Assembly: GCA_964610385.1 (NCBI GenBank)
Contig: CAZSXW010000001.1
Coordinates: 186,001-250,000 of the forward strand
DNA: 64,000 nucleotides
From: CAZBSE01 sp964610385
GTDB taxonomy: Bacteria > Actinomycetota > Humimicrobiia > Humimicrobiales > Humimicrobiaceae
Direction: 5' to 3'
How positions within the stretch are numbered: the first letter of the stretch is position 1; each line of letters starts with the position of its first letter. Made by a program: the position numbers and the translations under genes. The notes beneath the pieces were generated by a model. The model worked only from the letters and a program-made list of their open reading frames with translations. It made no database searches and was not told the DNA's origin. Below are positions 59,451 through 64,000 of the stretch, one piece after another.

Positions 59451-60263
59451 TCAAGCCGGCTGCATGGTACCTGCGAATACCAACCATGCTAAAAGCGACT
59501 TGGCCACCAGACTAAGTATTATATATCCCCTTTCACCATACAGGTAATCTCTCCACCTTCCGACCTTTTTATACTGCAGTACCATATTTACCGGGAAAAG
59601 ATTGAACAGAACAAAATAAGTACCGAAAATGGCATAGACAAACCACGGAATACGTTCCAGTACTCCAGGTTCTTTTACTGCAGACCCCAGGAAATAAAGA
59701 AGGATAACTATCCAGGGTACAACTCCGGCCACACACCCGATTATAAAGGCGGTCCAGTTTGTCCTTTGGGTAGTCTGGTTGTGTATCTCCATCATAAGTC
59801 CCAGCAAGTTCATAGTTGCATTTAAGCCCACGATGGCCACTATGGTCCCGATATCCTTTGCCCCAAAAAGCATGGATATAATCACTATCATAATCGAGGA
59901 ACTAAGAGCATACTCAAACCACCTGAAATAGTTTATGCCTTTTTCCAGCCTGGAGTTATAGAAATCATTGACCCGGGGAAGGACGACCAGAAAATGAGCT
60001 ATTGCAGACAGGAACAGGAATATAGAGACAAAAGCCCCTATAGGTATGGATCCTATTACATCTGAATCTACAAATAGTCTCATCTTTTCAGTATCAAAAG
60101 ACTGGAAGTAGTAATCTACAGGTAACTTGAAGTCCTTGATATTGTTCAGGGTAAGACCCATCACCAGCATCAACATACCCTGTATAAAATGCAGTACTGC
60201 CATCACTCCGTTGAATCTTCTGAGATAAGGAAAGGTGATCCTGGATATGTTCTTTTCGGCCAT
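59451..60263 (-). CDS. Heliorhodopsin
   Basis: The 270-residue seven-helix retinal protein has the HeR landmarks: the retinal-binding Lys255 in SLVAKSLLAWLVF (helix 7), Glu117 counterion in FRWFEYALSSSIMI (helix 3), GLNATMNLLGLMME (helix 4), and histidines 25 and 90 that correspond to H23 and H80 of the described HeR-48C12. The pattern is that of HeR, not type 1 rhodopsin. The function is sensory or signalling and not settled. A strong AAGGAGGTAAATT precedes the ATG. Dodecin follows on the same strand; an AbrB-type gene is divergent. No retinal synthesis gene is in the window. Confidence 0.96.
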   Translation of the reverse strand: MAEKNISRITFPYLRRFNGVMAVLHFIQGMLMLVMGLTLNNIKDFKLPVDYYFQSFDTEKMRLFVDSDVIGSIPIGAFVSIFLFLSAIAHFLVVLPRVNDFYNSRLEKGINYFRWFEYALSSSIMIVIISMLFGAKDIGTIVAIVGLNATMNLLGLMMEIHNQTTQRTNWTAFIIGCVAGVVPWIVILLYFLGSAVKEPGVLERIPWFVYAIFGTYFVLFNLFPVNMVLQYKKVGRWRDYLYGERGYIILSLVAKSLLAWLVFAGTMQPA

Positions 60264-60487
60264 AATTTACCTCCTTTTTATAAATTTCAATTATATTATA
60301 ATTACCTACTTTATTATCCTATATCATTTAATCTATTACAATTTTTTAATTTTATTATAAAATTTTTATAACACTTTTGATTTTATTGGAAAGAAATCTG
60401 ATAATTAACATTATTTATTTTTATTGATAAGATTTGCTTTGTAAATAAGATAAATCTTGTAATAATTTTAAATAAAGGTAATATTAT

Positions 60488-60733
60488 ATGAAAAATCCGG
60501 AAGGTAAAAAATTTTACGGTTCTATAACAGTAAGCGAACGCGGTCAGATAGTCATACCCGTAGAAGCCAGAAAGGATTTTGATATTAGGACTGGAGACAA
60601 GCTGTTGGTCTTTGGAAATTTTGAAAAAGGGCTTGGAATCGCCACCATTGATATCATGCAGAGAACGATGAGTGGAACTGCGGAGTTTTTTCGTGAAATA
60701 GAGCCGATATTAAAAAGTAAAAAGAAAAAATAA
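60488..60733 (+). CDS. AbrB/SpoVT-type transcription factor
   Basis: The 81-residue protein has a swapped-hairpin domain: YGSITVSERGQIVIPVEARK and FDIRTGDKLLVFGNFEKG. The C-terminal helix is Lys-rich. It lies 33 bases ahead of an ABC exporter and is probably its regulator. It is divergent from heliorhodopsin across a 220-base AT-rich spacer, so it could also control that gene. Confidence 0.9.
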   Translation: MKNPEGKKFYGSITVSERGQIVIPVEARKDFDIRTGDKLLVFGNFEKGLGIATIDIMQRTMSGTAEFFREIEPILKSKKKK

Positions 60734-60765
60734 TTAAATAAGGCAATAAGACTTAAGGACGATAG

Positions 60766-61692
60766 ATGAATAAAGCTATAAGTATAAAAAACGTAAAAAA
60801 GATTCTTGGGAACCGAGAGGTCCTCAAGGGAATAAGTTTTGATGTGGAAAAGAGAGAGATTTTTGGATATCTCGGCCCCAACGGAGCAGGTAAAACCACT
60901 ACAATCAGAATACTGCTCGGTCTTCTCCAGGCTGATTCGGGCAGCCTGAGTATTCTGGGACAGGACATTAATCTAAGTGAGACCAGAATGAAAATAGGTT
61001 TTGTCCTTGATAAAGACGGCCTCTACGACAATATGACAGCCGAAGAGAATCTTAAGTTCTACTCAAGAATATACCGGCTGTCCGAAGCTTCAGTAAAGTT
61101 TGACAAGCTCCTGCGTATGGTAAATCTTGATGACAGGGCTAAAGACAAGGTGAGCACTTATTCCAGCGGAATGAGGCAGAGGCTGACCCTGGCAAGAGCT
61201 ATGGTCCATGACCCGGAGGTTTTAGTGATGGATGAGCCTACCGCCGGTGTCGATCCCTCCGGACAGATAGAAATAAGACAAATAATGCTGGATATAGCGC
61301 ACAGGGGAAATAAGACCATTTTTTTAAGTTCGCATAACCTTGACGAGGTACAGCGCATCTGTAACCGCATCGCTCTTATAGATAGAGGAGAGATAAAGTT
61401 GTACGGCGAACTTGAAGACCTGAGACAGAAAATGGGCAGGGGCGGAGTTACGATAGAAACGACAGAAATTATCCCGGAGTCACTGCTGGCCGAACTTAAA
61501 AAGATGACCAATCTGGGATTCCAGAAAAAGAGCAAAAAGGATCTTATTTTCTCACCCCATAAAGGAACAGGAGTCTCGGATATAATAGGTTTCCTTGCCA
61601 GCCGTGGTATAAAAATAGAGGAAGCAGTAAAAAAAGAGGCATCTCTGGAAGAGATGTATGCCGCTATCTTAAAAGAGGCTGAGCCATCATGA
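60766..61692 (+). CDS. ABC-2 exporter ATPase
   Basis: The 308-residue ATPase has Walker A GPNGAGKTT (about 39-47), the signature YSSGMRQRLTLARAM, Walker B VLVMDEPTAGVDP and a switch His in FLSSHNLDEV, plus a C-terminal accessory domain. It starts after AAGGAC and overlaps the first permease by ATGA. Confidence 0.94.
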   Translation: MNKAISIKNVKKILGNREVLKGISFDVEKREIFGYLGPNGAGKTTTIRILLGLLQADSGSLSILGQDINLSETRMKIGFVLDKDGLYDNMTAEENLKFYSRIYRLSEASVKFDKLLRMVNLDDRAKDKVSTYSSGMRQRLTLARAMVHDPEVLVMDEPTAGVDPSGQIEIRQIMLDIAHRGNKTIFLSSHNLDEVQRICNRIALIDRGEIKLYGELEDLRQKMGRGGVTIETTEIIPESLLAELKKMTNLGFQKKSKKDLIFSPHKGTGVSDIIGFLASRGIKIEEAVKKEASLEEMYAAILKEAEPS

Positions 61693-62432
61693 GTGATATA
61701 GGTCTTTTAACCACTACCAGTATAGGAAACAATCTCAGACTGAAGGCTATAGGCATTGTATTTATAATTGTTACGCTTGTGATCGTAGCCCTTCTGGTAA
61801 TCCTTTTCTGTGTCCTTCTTATAAAACCGGCTGTTAGTACAGCATCACCGGACAGGACAGATTTGGAACTTTACCTCGGCTTGATCATATATAGTACATG
61901 CTTTTTGACATTAGGGATAAATCTTAATTCGTATGGTTTTCAGTCTATGACCAGAGAAAAAACCAGAGGGAATATAGAGTCACTTCTGGCCACGCCAATC
62001 AAAATCAAAGATATATGGATAGCCAAAGGTCTGGCTATCTTTATACCTGGGCTGATAGTGGGAGAAATCTTTACTCTTATTACCCTGATTGCTGTTAACT
62101 ATATATATTTTATTCCCAGTATAGGTTTTATAATCAATCCCTGGATAGTTGTGAACAGCTTTATTGCTGCCCCGCTTGTTTATCTCTGTCTTGGCCTTCT
62201 GGTTTATCTTATTGGACTGACCGGAAAGCCGGCCACCGGCAACATAATCGCTCAAATCTTTTTACCTGTTATGATCAATATAGTGATTCAACTAATACTC
62301 CATACTGATATCTTGAATTCCGCTTCATGGTCCTTTACTGTTGCCAATATTGGACTGGCTTCAGTGATTATAATCATTACTCTCTTTCTCCAGCCCCGTC
62401 TTACCAAAGAGAAAATAGTTTTATCATGTTAG
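61689..62432 (+). CDS. ABC-2 exporter permease 1
   Basis: The 247-residue protein has six hydrophobic helices and the ABC-2 cytoplasmic motif MTREKTRGNIESLLATPIKIKDIW (broken here as MTREKTRGNIESLL, then ATPIKIKDIW). Its start overlaps the ATPase stop. The substrate is unknown. Confidence 0.88.
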   Translation: MSDIGLLTTTSIGNNLRLKAIGIVFIIVTLVIVALLVILFCVLLIKPAVSTASPDRTDLELYLGLIIYSTCFLTLGINLNSYGFQSMTREKTRGNIESLLATPIKIKDIWIAKGLAIFIPGLIVGEIFTLITLIAVNYIYFIPSIGFIINPWIVVNSFIAAPLVYLCLGLLVYLIGLTGKPATGNIIAQIFLPVMINIVIQLILHTDILNSASWSFTVANIGLASVIIIITLFLQPRLTKEKIVLSC

Positions 62433-62441
62433 GAGTCCGAT

Positions 62442-63194
62442 TTGAGAAGAATAAATATCGTTTTTAACAGGGATTTCAGGGAATACCGGCGTACAAGTTC
62501 TTTTTTGATCATAGTCATCATATTTACCCTAATCACTATCACTGCTGCTGTTTTAACAAATATTCTCTTAGGCAGGCAGGAATGGCTTCAGATAAGAACG
62601 GCTGCCCTACCCATACTTGAATTGATAATAGGCCTTATGGTTTATTATCTGCCGTTATTTATCCTTATGACCTTTATCTGGGCTTTCTCAAGCCTCCCAA
62701 TGATAAAAGAAAAGGTAAACGGCAATATCGATTCGCTCTGTGCGACGACACTCACTCCCAAAGAGATCTGGATAGGTAAAAGTATGGCTATTTTTTTACC
62801 GGGATTTGTCATCTCGGTAGTATCCACGCTTATAGTACTGCTTTCAATAAATTTCACTACTATAAAACCTGCTACTGGAGATATTATAATGCCTGCTCCG
62901 CTTATGATTACCAGCCTTCTTGTCAATCCCCTATTGTTTTTAGGGCTACTTATGTTTATAGTCCTATACTCTCTGGCAAGAAATCCCGATATAGCAATAG
63001 CACCTTCCTTTATAGTAGGGTTTGGCCTGATGATGGGAATACCATTGGGAATGGTAACCGGAAACATAAACCTTACTTCCTGGTCTTTCTGCTTATGGAA
63101 TATGCTCGGAACTGCTATTATATGGGCAGTTGTTTTATTTTCTTCCAGACTTCTTACTAAGGAGAACATCGTGCTTTCCAGCAAGGGAGATTGA
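62442..63194 (+). CDS. ABC-2 exporter permease 2
   Basis: The 250-residue six-helix permease has MIKEKVNGNIDSLCATTLT followed by PKEIWIGKSMAIFLPG, paralogous to permease 1. It has a TTG start, six bases after AGGAG, ten bases past the first permease. Together they make a heterodimeric exporter. Confidence 0.88.
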   Translation: MRRINIVFNRDFREYRRTSSFLIIVIIFTLITITAAVLTNILLGRQEWLQIRTAALPILELIIGLMVYYLPLFILMTFIWAFSSLPMIKEKVNGNIDSLCATTLTPKEIWIGKSMAIFLPGFVISVVSTLIVLLSINFTTIKPATGDIIMPAPLMITSLLVNPLLFLGLLMFIVLYSLARNPDIAIAPSFIVGFGLMMGIPLGMVTGNINLTSWSFCLWNMLGTAIIWAVVLFSSRLLTKENIVLSSKGD

Positions 63195-63283
63195 TCTTTT
63201 CAGAAATGTTTGCCTTTAAATAAATAATAAATATATAAATAACCTTTAAATCCTCGTTTAATAATATTATAATTTAAAACTTA

Positions 63284-64000
63284 ATGGCTGAGAAAAAGAC
63301 ATTTCCTTTATTTTTTACCCAATTCATTCTATTGGGATTGGGGGCTTCTATTTTTGGGCCCCTGATTCCTGTATTGTCAGAAAGTTTTAATGTCGATCTG
63401 GATAGAATCGGCGCTACTCTGTCTCTAAGTGCCTTTGGCCTTTTACTGACCAGTCTGTTTACGGGAATACTTACAGAAAGGATCGGTAAAAAAAATATAT
63501 ATATTTTAGGTAATTTACTTTTTGCGTCCTGTTTTTTAGGTCTATACTTTTCGACCCATTTCAACTACTTTACCATAAGCTATATTTTATTCGGAGCAGC
63601 CTGGGGAATAATCGCAGTAAGTTCTACTTCCATAATCAGCGATACCTTTCATTTCATCAGGAGTAAGATGATAATGAGATTAAATACAGGATTTTTATTG
63701 GGCTGTTTTATTGCCCCCCTTCTGGTCAGCGGAGTCCTATACCTGAACATCAATTGGAGATACCTGTTTTTATCTGTTTCACTGTTAAACGCACTTTTAC
63801 TTATATCAACATTATCACTAAAACCGGAAGGCCTGCATAATATAAAGCACGAAGACGACTTTAGAAGACTGCTCTCTACAAACCGAAAGCTTCTATCAAA
63901 TCTTACTATCATTTTATGCGGTATCATCAACTTTCTGCATTTAGGAGCCGGGATCACTTTTGGATCCTGGCTTACTACTTACTTTAAGAGTCTTAACATC
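63284..64000 (+). CDS. MFS transporter (N-terminal part)
   Basis: The frame starts at an ATG and stays open to the window end (239 codons). It shows seven membrane helices and MFS features: FILLGLGASIFGPLIPVLSE in helix 1 and GILTERIGKKNIYILG as the loop 2-3 motif. No clear ribosome site precedes the start. The cargo is unknown. Confidence 0.85.
   Translation, partial: MAEKKTFPLFFTQFILLGLGASIFGPLIPVLSESFNVDLDRIGATLSLSAFGLLLTSLFTGILTERIGKKNIYILGNLLFASCFLGLYFSTHFNYFTISYILFGAAWGIIAVSSTSIISDTFHFIRSKMIMRLNTGFLLGCFIAPLLVSGVLYLNINWRYLFLSVSLLNALLLISTLSLKPEGLHNIKHEDDFRRLLSTNRKLLSNLTIILCGIINFLHLGAGITFGSWLTTYFKSLNI

Noticed and set aside
62645..63184. 179-codon open frame on the minus strand
   Set aside because: It mirrors the permease 2 gene, which has proper motifs, ribosome site and operon context.
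1..64000. Insertion sequences, prophage or CRISPR array
   Set aside because: I found no transposase, integrase or phage structural genes, and no regularly spaced repeats. The duplication scar has no terminal inverted repeats or target duplications.

Overview
The window is AT-rich, densely coded bacterial DNA on standard code. It contains no phage, plasmid, transposase or CRISPR signature. A heliorhodopsin (a family reported almost only from monoderm bacteria and archaea), lipoprotein-type secreted proteins, two ABC-2 exporter systems, a 2-oxoacid/acetoin-type dehydrogenase set and a sulfur-trafficking cluster suggest an uncultured, probably anaerobic monoderm. A low-GC deep-branching Actinomycetota or Firmicutes-like lineage fits, but the sequence alone does not settle the phylum.

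Layout. 1-2.3 kb: the end of an ABC-2 exporter permease, a HlyD-type adaptor and a TIGR00725-type protein. 2.3-6.0 kb (minus): DUF1844, apt, an M3 peptidase and a YhaM-like OB/HD exonuclease. 6.3-17.3 kb (minus): a tight eight-gene operon headed by a DeoR regulator (SDR, PHP protein, sorbose-1-P reductase-like dehydrogenase, E2, E3, fused E1, class II aldolase). 17.5-23.2 kb (minus): rhamnulokinase 1, surE, a membrane-anchored sulfite-oxidase-fold protein with a small haem-type membrane protein, and a PAS-GGDEF-HD-GYP protein. 23.1-23.8 kb: a scar built from fragments of the 6-9 kb region. 23.8-36.2 kb (minus): an L-rhamnose regulon (rhamnulokinase 2, rhaA, rhaM, ABC sugar importer, LacI regulator, aldose epimerase and a cupin isomerase-like protein) with four matching LacI operators. 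37-39 kb: a separate E1 alpha/beta pair. 39-47 kb: PBP1A, gltX, an acetate-kinase-like protein without catalytic residues, an RHH protein, a cysteine-desulfurase-like protein without its PLP lysine, IscU, a zinc ribbon, TusA and tRNA-Gln. 47-54 kb: a SIMPL protein, hydantoinase B/A, an isoprenylcysteine methyltransferase-like protein and asparagine synthase. 54.6-60.3 kb: a propeller lipoprotein, a secreted MsrA-MsrB fusion, a flavodoxin, dodecin and heliorhodopsin. 60.5-64 kb: an AbrB-type regulator with an ABC-2 exporter, and a partial MFS carrier.

How it works together. The rhamnose genes give a full route: import, mutarotation, isomerisation, phosphorylation, and aldol cleavage to DHAP and lactaldehyde. 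The DeoR operon supplies the aldolase plus oxidoreductases and a complete dedicated 2-oxoacid dehydrogenase, which could carry C2/C3 products to acyl-CoA. Its true substrate is unknown, and it is the best candidate here for an undescribed pathway.

The strongest structural observation is that 6-25 kb looks like a decayed tandem duplication of about 17 kb. Pieces of surE and of the GGDEF gene's upstream region sit in front of the YhaM gene. Pieces of the aldolase and E1 genes sit in front of the GGDEF gene. Two diverged rhamnulokinases close the two copies. Other notable points are the PLP-less IscS-like protein in an Isc/TusA cluster, heliorhodopsin followed by flavin-binding dodecin, and two genes whose conserved N-termini lie upstream of the first ATG.
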